Shown here in pieces: positions 45,369 to 54,014 of a stretch of DNA of 63,341 nucleotides. The translations under genes and the position numbers were made by a program. Position 1 is the first letter of the stretch; each line of letters begins with the position of its first letter. Under the pieces are notes generated by a model. It searched no databases. It was not told where the DNA came from and saw only the letters and a program-made list of their open reading frames with translations. The DNA comes from an uncultured Bacteroidota bacterium (GTDB lineage: Bacteria; Bacteroidota; Bacteroidia; Flavobacteriales; Flavobacteriaceae), in assembly GCA_902523665.1 (NCBI GenBank), contig CABZAD010000007.1, forward strand, positions 1 to 63,341, written 5' to 3'.

Positions 45369-46292
45369 TTAGTCAGGCTTGCTGTCAGAACTAATAGTAT
45401 CACTTGGACCAGTTGCAGGAACACTCATACTCATACCTTCCTCAATTAGTTTAGTAAATTGATCAAGCTTAGGAAGAACAACTATTCTAGTTCTTCTATT
45501 TACAGCTCTTGTGACTGAAGATTCGTTATCAGCTATTGGCATGTAAAAACTTCTTCCAGCAGCTACTAGTTTAGTAGGATCTACACCATAGCTATTCTGA
45601 AGAATTCTTACCACTGAAGTTGCTCTTTTCACAGATAAATCCCAGTTGTCAACAACACCAGGTATTGTTTCTGCAGCTTTTTCTTGATCTATTGGCATAT
45701 TGTCTGTATGACCCTCTACCATAAATTCTAGATCTGGCTTATCGCTAATTACTTTAGCGATTTTTTCTAGAACACCTCTTGCTCTTGTAGTAACAGTGAA
45801 ACTTCCACTATTGAAAAGTAGTTTATCTGATATAGATACATATACTACACCTTTTTCAACGTTAATTTCAATATCATCATCACTAAGTGTTCCTAATGAA
45901 CTCTTAAAGCTTTGGACTAATGCTAATGTTACTGAGTCTCTTTTAGTAACGGCATCTTGCATTCTTGTGATTATAAGGTCTTTTTCTTTAATACTCTCAA
46001 GAGATCTTTCAAGATTTTCAGCTCCTTTTTGTGTAAGAGTTGTTAAATTTCCAATGTTGTCAATTAAATCTTGATTGTTGGCTCTTAAAAATTTGTTTTG
46101 CTCAGACAATGCAGCTAATCGCTCTGATGTTGCAGAAAGTTGAGTTTCTGTAGCACCAAGTTTAGCAGTTGCGCTATCTAATAATTCCTTTGTATTTTGT
46201 TGAAGACTTTCTAAGTCAGAGTACTTCTTTTGAGAAACACATGAAGACAAAAGTAAACCTACAACTCCTATGATTATAATATTCTTTTTCAT
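45369..46292 (-). CDS. OmpA-family peptidoglycan-binding lipoprotein
   Basis: A 307-residue lipoprotein (lipobox LLLSSC, Cys18). A long alpha-helical coiled coil (about 25-110) precedes an OmpA domain at about 145-285, with GHTDNMPID, a Ser-Val-Lys-Arg-Ala-Thr segment, GVDPTKLVAAGRS and the closing NRRTRIVVLP. It tethers the outer membrane to the cell wall. A perfect TAnnTTTG box two bases before the start codon implies a leaderless message. Confidence 0.92.
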   Translation of the reverse strand: MKKNIIIIGVVGLLLSSCVSQKKYSDLESLQQNTKELLDSATAKLGATETQLSATSERLAALSEQNKFLRANNQDLIDNIGNLTTLTQKGAENLERSLESIKEKDLIITRMQDAVTKRDSVTLALVQSFKSSLGTLSDDDIEINVEKGVVYVSISDKLLFNSGSFTVTTRARGVLEKIAKVISDKPDLEFMVEGHTDNMPIDQEKAAETIPGVVDNWDLSVKRATSVVRILQNSYGVDPTKLVAAGRSFYMPIADNESSVTRAVNRRTRIVVLPKLDQFTKLIEEGMSMSVPATGPSDTISSDSKPD

Positions 46293-46294
46293 TT

Positions 46295-46328
46295 CAAAAG
46301 TATTGGTTATTAATTAGTCAGGTACAAA
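46295..46328 (-). promoter_or_regulatory. Promoter of the OmpA lipoprotein gene
   Basis: On the minus strand TTTG (46328-46325), a 22-base spacer and TACTTTTG (46302-46295) match the Bacteroidota consensus. Only two bases separate the box from the ATG, so the transcript should begin at or in the start codon. Confidence 0.55.
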
Positions 46329-46355
46329 CTTAATATTTTTAACTAAAATATTGTA

Positions 46356-47339
46356 CTACAATTGAAAGAATTTTTTCTTTCCTTGAATGAAGTATTTGTA
46401 TACTATGCTATTGATTTTGAAATAATTAAACCTTATTTTACCATTATTTCTACTCTTCAAAAGGTTTTTAAGCATTAAATAATAATGAAAATGAGCTTTA
46501 TAAATTGACATGAAATGATATATTTTCCCAGTAAAAATAAATCTTAGTGAGGAAAGAATATCCATAATTAGTCTGATAAGAAGCGTGCTAAATAGACTTT
46601 TTAATGGTAAGTTTTTAGTAAGCATTAACAATGAGTTTCTATAATTTAGAAATGTTTTTTTTGAATCTTTTCTTATAGTTGCTGCACCTTGATGATATAT
46701 TTTTGAAGATGAAACAAAATGTGTTTTATATCCATGATTAAATGCTCTCCAACAAAAATCAATTTCTTCCATGTGTGCAAAAAAAGATTTGTCAAACCCC
46801 CCTAGCTCATTAAAAATCTTTTTTGATAAAAACATACATGCACCTGATGACCAAAAAATTTCTCCATCTTTGTACTGATTATTATCTTCTTCAATAGTAT
46901 CAAATATTCTACCTCTACAATAAGTATATCCATATTTATCAATATAACCACCAGCAGCTCCAGCATATTCAAAACAGGATTTTTTATTAATATCTAGTAT
47001 TTTTGGCTGAATAATTATATTTGGAGAATTATTAAGCTTTTTCTCTATAGGCTTTAACCAGTCTTTTGTAACCTCTACATCATTATTTATAATGCAAATG
47101 TATTCTTCTTTAACTTTAAGAATTCCCCGATTATAGCCTTCTGCAAAGCCATAATTTTTATCAAGATTGATAATTTTTACTTTACTATAATTATTTCTAA
47201 CGAAAGAAACAGATTCATCTTCAGAATTATTATCAATTACATAAACATTGTGATTAACTGAATTTTTAATTAAAACGTTTAAATATTTTTTTAAAAGATC
47301 CAAGCCATTCCAGTTTATTACAACTATTCCTATTTTCAT
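46356..47339 (-). CDS. Glycosyltransferase family 2 (rhamnosyltransferase-like)
   Basis: A 327-residue GT-A enzyme. It opens VVINWNGLDLLKKYL (6-20) with YVIDNNSEDES following. The DxD-like metal site is INNDVEVTKDW, and GACMFLSKKIFNELGGFDKSFFAHMEEIDFCWR holds the acceptor and catalytic acidic residues. Hydrophobic helices near the C-terminus suggest membrane association. It probably adds a sugar to surface polysaccharide or lipid. It overlaps the HsdR_N-like gene by four bases. Confidence 0.88.
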   Translation of the reverse strand: MKIGIVVINWNGLDLLKKYLNVLIKNSVNHNVYVIDNNSEDESVSFVRNNYSKVKIINLDKNYGFAEGYNRGILKVKEEYICIINNDVEVTKDWLKPIEKKLNNSPNIIIQPKILDINKKSCFEYAGAAGGYIDKYGYTYCRGRIFDTIEEDNNQYKDGEIFWSSGACMFLSKKIFNELGGFDKSFFAHMEEIDFCWRAFNHGYKTHFVSSSKIYHQGAATIRKDSKKTFLNYRNSLLMLTKNLPLKSLFSTLLIRLIMDILSSLRFIFTGKIYHFMSIYKAHFHYYLMLKNLLKSRNNGKIRFNYFKINSIVYKYFIQGKKKFFQL

Positions 47340-47779
47340 TTTATGTTACTAATTAAATCCTTTTTTTGTTTATAAATTTTTTCATTTTCATCAAATTCAA
47401 AATAAAAATGTCTAAGACCGTTAGTAACAATTACGTATTTACTCTTTAACTCCAGATTATATCTCATAACTTGATCAAAATGTTCCTTAATTAAATTTAC
47501 ATCATAGGATTTGCATTCAACCAATATTTCGACATCTCCATATGAGTCATATACAACAATGTCATATCTTTTGGAGACCTTATTAATGTAGAATACTTTT
47601 TCACAATTAATTAAAGATTTTGGATAGTTCTTATATAAAATGTAAGAAATAAAGTTTTGTCTTACCCATTCTTCTGAAGTCAAGATAATCCACTTCTTTC
47701 TTATTTGATCAAAAATAATAGTATTATTATTTTCTTTTTTAATTTTAAATTCAAATAAAGGAAGATTTAGCTTTCTCAC
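47336..47779 (-). CDS. HsdR_N-like PD-(D/E)xK domain protein
   Basis: A 147-residue protein resembling only the N-terminal nuclease domain of type I restriction HsdR. The core motif runs from the Asp of YDIVVYDSYG to ILVECKS (ExK), a credible PD-(D/E)xK metal site. The helicase half and any HsdM or HsdS are absent. The GTG start at 47779 is nine bases from the divergent holA start. It is a recurring flavobacterial neighbour of holA and a glycosyltransferase, so it is unlikely to be a relic of restriction. Role unknown. Confidence 0.75.
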   Translation of the reverse strand: MRKLNLPLFEFKIKKENNNTIIFDQIRKKWIILTSEEWVRQNFISYILYKNYPKSLINCEKVFYINKVSKRYDIVVYDSYGDVEILVECKSYDVNLIKEHFDQVMRYNLELKSKYVIVTNGLRHFYFEFDENEKIYKQKKDLISNIK

Positions 47780-47788
47780 AATTTAATT

Positions 47789-48805
47789 ATGCCAGAATAT
47801 AATAAATTAATTAATGATATAAATAATAGAAAGTTTTCACCTATATATTTGATTCATGGACAAGAAAATTATTTTTCAGATAAAATCATCAATCATTTGG
47901 TTTCAAATGTTATAAATGAAGATGCTGTAGACTTTGATTTAAAAAAAATTTATGGAAAAAAATCAGATGAAAATCAAGAAAGTGAAGTAATTGATTTTAT
48001 TAAAAGATTCCCACTAAGTGGGGATTATAATCTAGTTGTGGTTAAAGACTCAAAAAACCTATCAAATGATTTTAATAATATCATTTCATATCTAGAAAAT
48101 CTTAATTCTAAATCAATCCTTGTACTAGCTTTTAATGAAAATATTGATAAAAGGAAAAAAATCTATAAATCATCTCAAAAAAATGGAGTTGTCTTTGAAT
48201 CAAAAAAGATCTACGAGAATCAAGTATACAAGTGGATTGAGGACCAATGTGCCTTAATGTCACTAAATCTTCATCCAAATTCAATTAAAATCATATCTGA
48301 TTTTACCGGTAACGACTTGTCGCAAATAGACAATGAGTTAGAAAAGTTAAAACTAAACTCCAAAAAAGAACAAATTATTACTCCAGATGAAGTTGAAAAT
48401 ATTATAGGTTTTAGTAAAGAATATAATTTTTTTGAACTTACTAAAGTTATTGGGAAAAATGATTTGAACAAAACACTTAAAATTGTATCATATATGAGTA
48501 AAAACGCAAAAAAATATCCCGTTCCATTAATAGTTGCTACTGTTTATTCTTTTTTTAACAAGCTATTTATTTATCATTCGATTGACAATAAAAAAGAAGC
48601 ATCAAAGATTTTAGGAATTAATCCTTATTTTATTGAAGAATACCATCAAGCCTCAGCATTTTATCCAATGAAAAGAATTTCTAAAATATTTGATTATCTT
48701 TTAGAAGCAGATAAGAGGTCAAAAGGAATTGATTTTGATGCAACAAATAATGAGGCCATTTTAAATGAATTAGTCTACAAGATTTTTAATTTAAATCTAG
48801 AATAA
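47789..48805 (+). CDS. holA: DNA polymerase III delta subunit
   Basis: A 338-residue clamp-loader subunit that opens the DnaN ring. It begins like the family (FSPIYLIHGQENYFSDKII) and has the AAA+-like N-terminal fold without a functional P-loop, a middle helical region (IISDFTGNDLSQIDNELEKL) and a C-terminal helical collar domain (about 215-335). It converges with the E1 gene, overlapping by nine bases. Confidence 0.93.
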   Translation: MPEYNKLINDINNRKFSPIYLIHGQENYFSDKIINHLVSNVINEDAVDFDLKKIYGKKSDENQESEVIDFIKRFPLSGDYNLVVVKDSKNLSNDFNNIISYLENLNSKSILVLAFNENIDKRKKIYKSSQKNGVVFESKKIYENQVYKWIEDQCALMSLNLHPNSIKIISDFTGNDLSQIDNELEKLKLNSKKEQIITPDEVENIIGFSKEYNFFELTKVIGKNDLNKTLKIVSYMSKNAKKYPVPLIVATVYSFFNKLFIYHSIDNKKEASKILGINPYFIEEYHQASAFYPMKRISKIFDYLLEADKRSKGIDFDATNNEAILNELVYKIFNLNLE

Positions 48806-51196
48806 TCTTTTATATTTTTCTGGGTCTGACTCTCTCATAATAGAGTATATTCTTTCAAAAATATCTTCAAATGAAGGCTTGCTCGCATAGTCTCCATCAG
48901 ATCCATAAGGAGGTCTGTGATCTTTTGCAGTTAAAAGAGAAGGCTCGCTATCTAAGTACTTATAGATATCTTGATTTTTAAGTAATTCCTGAAGAATATA
49001 GCTAGAACACCCACCAGGCATATCTTCATCAATAATGAGAAGTCTGTTAGTTTTTTTTATGCTTTTTGAAATTTCCTTTTTTATATCAAAAGGAATCAAA
49101 CTTTGAACATCTATTACCTCACAGCTTATTCCATATTTTTTGATTTCTTCAGCTACATTAATTACAATATTAAATGTAGATCCATAAGATATTAAGGTAA
49201 TATCGGTTCCTTCTTTAAGAATTTCAATTTCCCCAATTGGAGTTTTAAACTCACCATAATTAATAGGTAGCTGCTCTTTAGTTCTATAACCGTTTAATGG
49301 CTCAATTACTACAGCTGGTTGGTCAATATCTAAAAGTATATTATAAAATCCTGCAGCTTTTGTCATATTTCTTGGAGTAAGAATAAAGACACCTCTTAAA
49401 AAGGAAATCATTCCGCCAAGAGGTGACCCTGAGTGCCATATTCCTTCAAGTCTATGTCCTCTTGTTCTTAAAATAAGTGGGGCTTTTTGACCTCCATGAG
49501 TTCTGTAGGTTAATGTTCCTAGATCATCACTTAGGATCTGTAGTGCATACAATATATAGTCTAAATATTGAATTTCAGCAATAGGTCTTAAACCTCTCAT
49601 AGACATTCCTATACCTTGACCTACAATAGTTGATTCTCTAATACTTGTATCAAAAACTCTATTCTTACCATGTTTTTTTTGCAGGCCTTCTAAACCTTGG
49701 TTAACATCACCTATTTTACCAACATCCTCACCAAAAATGAAAATTTTAGAATTATTTTCTAAAAGCTTATCGAAATTATCTCTTATAATTATTCTACCAT
49801 CGACAAACTTTTTTTCATCAGAATACAAGGGGAATATCTTTGGAATACTAAATAGAGATTCTATGTTAATTGAATACAAATCAGTGGAATATTTATTAGA
49901 AAGAATATCCATGTATTTATTTTTCCAATTAATTAAACTATTTCTGTCATTTAAATCACTACTGTCTAATTTGTATATTAGTCCTCTACATATTTTTATT
50001 AATTCTGAAAAATTAGAATCGTCTAAATTGGAGAACATTTCGTTCATTTGATTTGAGTTTAAAGGCCTTTCAAGGTTATTAATAGTTTGGATTAAATCTT
50101 TTTTTGAGTCCTTTATTGGTCTTTGATAATGGTCCCAAGCTAACTTTTTTTCATCTTTAACATATGATGAAATTTCTTCCTTAATACTTTGTATCTTTTT
50201 CTTTGTAGAAATTTTATTTTTTAATATCCAATCTTCAAACTTTTTATTACAATCATTATCATCTTCCCACTTAAGTCTTTCTTCACTTTTATATCTTTCA
50301 TGAGAACCAGATGTTGAATGACCAAGAGGTTGTGTCAACTCAGTTACATGAATTATTACAGGAATATGATGTTCTCTTGCAATTTTTTCTGCATATGAAT
50401 AAGTCTTCATTAATGACTGATAATCCCATCCTTTAACTTCAAGTATTTCTATTCCAGGTAAGTCAGAAGTAATTTTAAAGCCTGCTAGAGCTTTTGAAAT
50501 ACTCTCTTTTGTAGTATGATCTTTATTGTGAACAGATATTCCATACTCATCATCCCATACACTTATAATTGTAGGTATTTGAAGAACTCCACATGCATTT
50601 ACAGCTTCAAAAAATATTCCTTGACTTGTACTAGCATTTCCAATTGTTCCCCAAACTACTTCATTTCCATTTTTAGTAAATTTTTCAGATCCACTAATTG
50701 AATTATTTCTATAAATTTTTGATGCTAAACCCAAACCAACTAGTCTTGACATTTGACTTGCGGTTGGAGAGATATCTGAAATGTGGTTTTTTTGAGATGT
50801 TTGGTCTATCCAATTATTGTTTTCATCAATTGTATTAGTTAAAAAATGTCCTGCCATTTGACGACCTCCAGACATTTTTTCATATAATTTATCAGGATGC
50901 CCGTAAACAGCAGCAAAAATTTCTCTTGCAGAAAGTAAATTTTGAGACATTAATAGGGTTTGATCCCTGTAGTAACCTGATCTGAAGTCTCCATCTTTAA
51001 AAAAGTGACTCATTACCACTTGTGGTAGCTCCTTTCCATCACCAAAAATTCCAAACTTACCTTTACCAAGAAGAACTTCACGTCTACCTTGAATACTTAC
51101 TTCTCGGCTTAAAGAAACGGTTCTAAAATCATTAACAACTTTTTCCTTAAATTTTTTTAAGCTAATCTCCTCTTTTGTAGAACTTGATATACTCAT
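48797..51196 (-). CDS. 2-oxoacid dehydrogenase E1, fused alpha and beta subunits
   Basis: A 799-residue thiamine-dependent E1 that decarboxylates a branched-chain 2-oxoacid or pyruvate and passes the acyl group to lipoyl-E2. Residues about 1-400 form the alpha part, with GNASTSQGIFFEA and the VWDDEYGIS cofactor region. The rest is beta, with IFGEDVGKIGDV, GQGIGMSMRG, QYLDYILYAL and DEDMPGG. Start 51196 (MSISSSTKEEISL) is chosen; a start at 51274 would overlap the upstream gene and add 26 atypical residues. E2 and E3 genes are not nearby. A branched-chain substrate is a guess. Confidence 0.9.
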   Translation of the reverse strand: MSISSSTKEEISLKKFKEKVVNDFRTVSLSREVSIQGRREVLLGKGKFGIFGDGKELPQVVMSHFFKDGDFRSGYYRDQTLLMSQNLLSAREIFAAVYGHPDKLYEKMSGGRQMAGHFLTNTIDENNNWIDQTSQKNHISDISPTASQMSRLVGLGLASKIYRNNSISGSEKFTKNGNEVVWGTIGNASTSQGIFFEAVNACGVLQIPTIISVWDDEYGISVHNKDHTTKESISKALAGFKITSDLPGIEILEVKGWDYQSLMKTYSYAEKIAREHHIPVIIHVTELTQPLGHSTSGSHERYKSEERLKWEDDNDCNKKFEDWILKNKISTKKKIQSIKEEISSYVKDEKKLAWDHYQRPIKDSKKDLIQTINNLERPLNSNQMNEMFSNLDDSNFSELIKICRGLIYKLDSSDLNDRNSLINWKNKYMDILSNKYSTDLYSINIESLFSIPKIFPLYSDEKKFVDGRIIIRDNFDKLLENNSKIFIFGEDVGKIGDVNQGLEGLQKKHGKNRVFDTSIRESTIVGQGIGMSMRGLRPIAEIQYLDYILYALQILSDDLGTLTYRTHGGQKAPLILRTRGHRLEGIWHSGSPLGGMISFLRGVFILTPRNMTKAAGFYNILLDIDQPAVVIEPLNGYRTKEQLPINYGEFKTPIGEIEILKEGTDITLISYGSTFNIVINVAEEIKKYGISCEVIDVQSLIPFDIKKEISKSIKKTNRLLIIDEDMPGGCSSYILQELLKNQDIYKYLDSEPSLLTAKDHRPPYGSDGDYASKPSFEDIFERIYSIMRESDPEKYKRLF

Positions 51197-51233
51197 AGGA
51201 TATGCAAATCTACAAATAATTAAATGAACTAAT

Positions 51234-54014
51234 TTACAACCATCTTCTAGAAAATAACTTGCCAATTGACTCAAGATTATATGAGACTATAAAACGAATA
51301 TTATTGTAATACCTATAGTCATTTAATTCAAATCCATTAGATGAACTAATTGGAAAGTATAATTCAAAAAAGTCTGGTAATAAATTTAGCCTTATACCAG
51401 TACCATAAAAATATCTTGGATCCTCATCTTTATTTTTTAATGTTCCTAAATCAAGGTATCCTTCAATCCATTTCCAAATCCCTATATACAGGTTAGAAGT
51501 AAGCATAAAATTATTTGTTGTAGGATTTTCAAAGAATGATTTAAAACCACCGCCAGCCATTATAAATTGTTGACTCAGTAATCCGGTTCTCTCAGATCTG
51601 CCTAAGTAATTATCTAAAAAAAGATAACCACCTGATCTTCCTAGATTATATTTAAAATTATCAAATTTATTATTGTTCCAAAAGAATTTTCCAAGATATA
51701 CTCTAGCTTGAAATTGTCTATTGTTATTGTAAAGTTTCCTATAATCAAATACTAGGTTTAGTTTCCCAAAATTATTAGAGAATTCTGTGTTTATAGATGT
51801 ATTTAGATAATTAATAATACCAATGTCTGAGTAATAGTAACCTAAATTATATATTGAATATTTATTTAGACTATTCTTATTCAAAGGGTTATTTTCCTTA
51901 TCAACATTAAACATTGATATAGAAATAGACTTTTTAACATTTGATCTTAAGTTTTTGTTGTCTCTGAAGTTTATTATTACAGATGGAGAAAAAACCTGAT
52001 ATCTTAAGTTTTCATTGTAATGATTTGTAGTATAGAAAAAATTAAAAAGAGTAGAATAATTATTATCAATTTCATTGTTTAATTGATATTTAAAGTTAGC
52101 TGAACCAATTAGTTTCTTTTCTTTAGATGCATATTGTGTAAAAATCTCAAAACTTAGTGGTCGATTTTTTATTCCTCTATTTATTAAATTTACACCAGGT
52201 GAAATTCCATCATATAAATTATATGTGATTTCTGGTCTATAAAAAACATTCCTGTACTTAGGGTTTTCCAGGTCAGCTAAAAACTTAAATTTTAATGGTT
52301 TTAAGTTAGATTTAGATTTATTATATACCCAGTTATTATTTCTATTAAATTCAGGTAATTTAATATCAGGGTTTATTGCTACGTAATCAAAATCAATCTC
52401 TGGTAATATAATTTTCCCAGTCTTTTTAAATAATCTAGAATATATTATTGAATCGTTTTTTAATAGTCCAACCGAGTATGGTAGTTGAATATTATTTTTT
52501 TCAGTCACTAAGAGGCTTTCTGCACCTGTTTTTTTAATTTTTAGGTCAATTGATTGTCTATTTCCTAAATAACTATCAATGAACCAACTCAAATCAATTT
52601 TAGGAAAATTTATGAATAGTTTATTTAAATCTTCGCGCGAGTTAATAATACTCACATTTTTAATTAACTCATTAAATTCAATTTCTCCAATGATATTTTC
52701 TATGTATATCAGACCAACTCCTGAGTGATATGGTGAAGCAATTTCTTCATTTATCCTTGTTAAAAATTCACTTGATTGATCATCCAATTGATGAAGGTTT
52801 AACCTTTGCACATACTCGGAGTAATTAAGAAATAAATCATTAAAGTTAATTTTTGAAATCTCATAATTCTTTATTAATCTAAATCTAGATAATCTACCTA
52901 AGAACTTTACATCAGGATAATACTGAATAATGTATTTATTGATTAAAAATATTTCTAGACCATTATATATCCAATGAGAGTGCCTTTTATTTAGATTTAT
53001 TTTTTGGTTTAAATAATTTTTAATATATGACTTTAAAAAAATTATTTCTTCAAGAAAACGATCTGAAAATGGACTTATGAAACTGGGAAGTTGATTTAAT
53101 CCATAAAAGGGGCTTGAATCATAGTCCTCTTTTGGTATTAATAACTTATACTTACCTGTATCGTCAAAATAATTAGAAATAAATTCACTAACTCTATTAA
53201 ATTTAATTTCTGCCTCTAAGAGGTCGGTAATTTTAAATATATCTGTCTCTATCTCAATATTCTGGTTTTGAATAGTATTATAAGTATCTTCTTTGACAAG
53301 ATATACTCTAACATTGTCTATACTAGAGCCAGATAACTCAATTGTTTTAATTTGACTTAATAAATTTATTTTCTTCCTATTTAAATTTGAAGTTATATAA
53401 TAATTACCCTCAAAAGAAAAATTTACATTAAACTTGGATTCACTTAATGTTTGATCATCGAGATTTAAATTACTTTGTTTGGACCATTTATCATCAGATA
53501 AATTTGAGAAGATAATCAACCAATTTTTTAAATAAAAATTTTCACCATCATATCCATGACCAGTAAACTTAGAATCGGGTAATTTAATTGTATAGTTTAA
53601 CTCTATTGTTACAGATTGATCTTTTTTAATTGCTTCACTTAACTCTACTTTTATAATATCTAACTGATTATTATATCTAGACCAAGACTTTATGTTTTCA
53701 CCTTTTAAATCATATATTGTAGTAAAACCTCTTTGTCTTTTTTTGGCAAATGAAAAGCTTCTTGAATATTCATCAGAGATTCTTTTTGCAAGCTTTGTCT
53801 CATTGTTTATATATGAATTTGACCAATCTTCTAGGAATATCTCATTTAATTGAACACTAGAGGTATTTTTAAATTTCATTATTTGTTTAATCTGTATAGA
53901 ATTACTATCAACGTTTAAGAAAGCATTAACGTTGTAGGAGTTTATATCTTGACCTCTTATTTGCTCGCTAATTAATAATATTCCAATTGTTAAAATATAG
54001 ACTAATAATCTCAT
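51234..54014 (-). CDS. M1-aminopeptidase-like protein fused to an outer-membrane barrel
   Basis: A 926-residue exported protein (signal peptide about 1-21). The first half looks like the M1 metallopeptidase scaffold: an N-terminal beta domain to about 240, then a helical region with WIYNGLEIFLINKY near 350, corresponding to the second zinc-ligand helix. I see no HExxH or GAMEN motif, so it is probably inactive. The last 330 residues are amphipathic strands ending FIVSYNLESIGKLFSRRWL, like a surface-antigen or barrel domain. It overlaps uvrA by one base. Similar long proteins occur in other flavobacteria; the function is unknown. Confidence 0.72.
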   Translation of the reverse strand: MRLLVYILTIGILLISEQIRGQDINSYNVNAFLNVDSNSIQIKQIMKFKNTSSVQLNEIFLEDWSNSYINNETKLAKRISDEYSRSFSFAKKRQRGFTTIYDLKGENIKSWSRYNNQLDIIKVELSEAIKKDQSVTIELNYTIKLPDSKFTGHGYDGENFYLKNWLIIFSNLSDDKWSKQSNLNLDDQTLSESKFNVNFSFEGNYYITSNLNRKKINLLSQIKTIELSGSSIDNVRVYLVKEDTYNTIQNQNIEIETDIFKITDLLEAEIKFNRVSEFISNYFDDTGKYKLLIPKEDYDSSPFYGLNQLPSFISPFSDRFLEEIIFLKSYIKNYLNQKINLNKRHSHWIYNGLEIFLINKYIIQYYPDVKFLGRLSRFRLIKNYEISKINFNDLFLNYSEYVQRLNLHQLDDQSSEFLTRINEEIASPYHSGVGLIYIENIIGEIEFNELIKNVSIINSREDLNKLFINFPKIDLSWFIDSYLGNRQSIDLKIKKTGAESLLVTEKNNIQLPYSVGLLKNDSIIYSRLFKKTGKIILPEIDFDYVAINPDIKLPEFNRNNNWVYNKSKSNLKPLKFKFLADLENPKYRNVFYRPEITYNLYDGISPGVNLINRGIKNRPLSFEIFTQYASKEKKLIGSANFKYQLNNEIDNNYSTLFNFFYTTNHYNENLRYQVFSPSVIINFRDNKNLRSNVKKSISISMFNVDKENNPLNKNSLNKYSIYNLGYYYSDIGIINYLNTSINTEFSNNFGKLNLVFDYRKLYNNNRQFQARVYLGKFFWNNNKFDNFKYNLGRSGGYLFLDNYLGRSERTGLLSQQFIMAGGGFKSFFENPTTNNFMLTSNLYIGIWKWIEGYLDLGTLKNKDEDPRYFYGTGIRLNLLPDFFELYFPISSSNGFELNDYRYYNNIRFIVSYNLESIGKLFSRRWL

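Noticed and set aside
47336-47779. Remnant of a type I restriction system
   Set aside because: No HsdM, HsdS or helicase half nearby, and the gene is intact and tightly packed with core genes.
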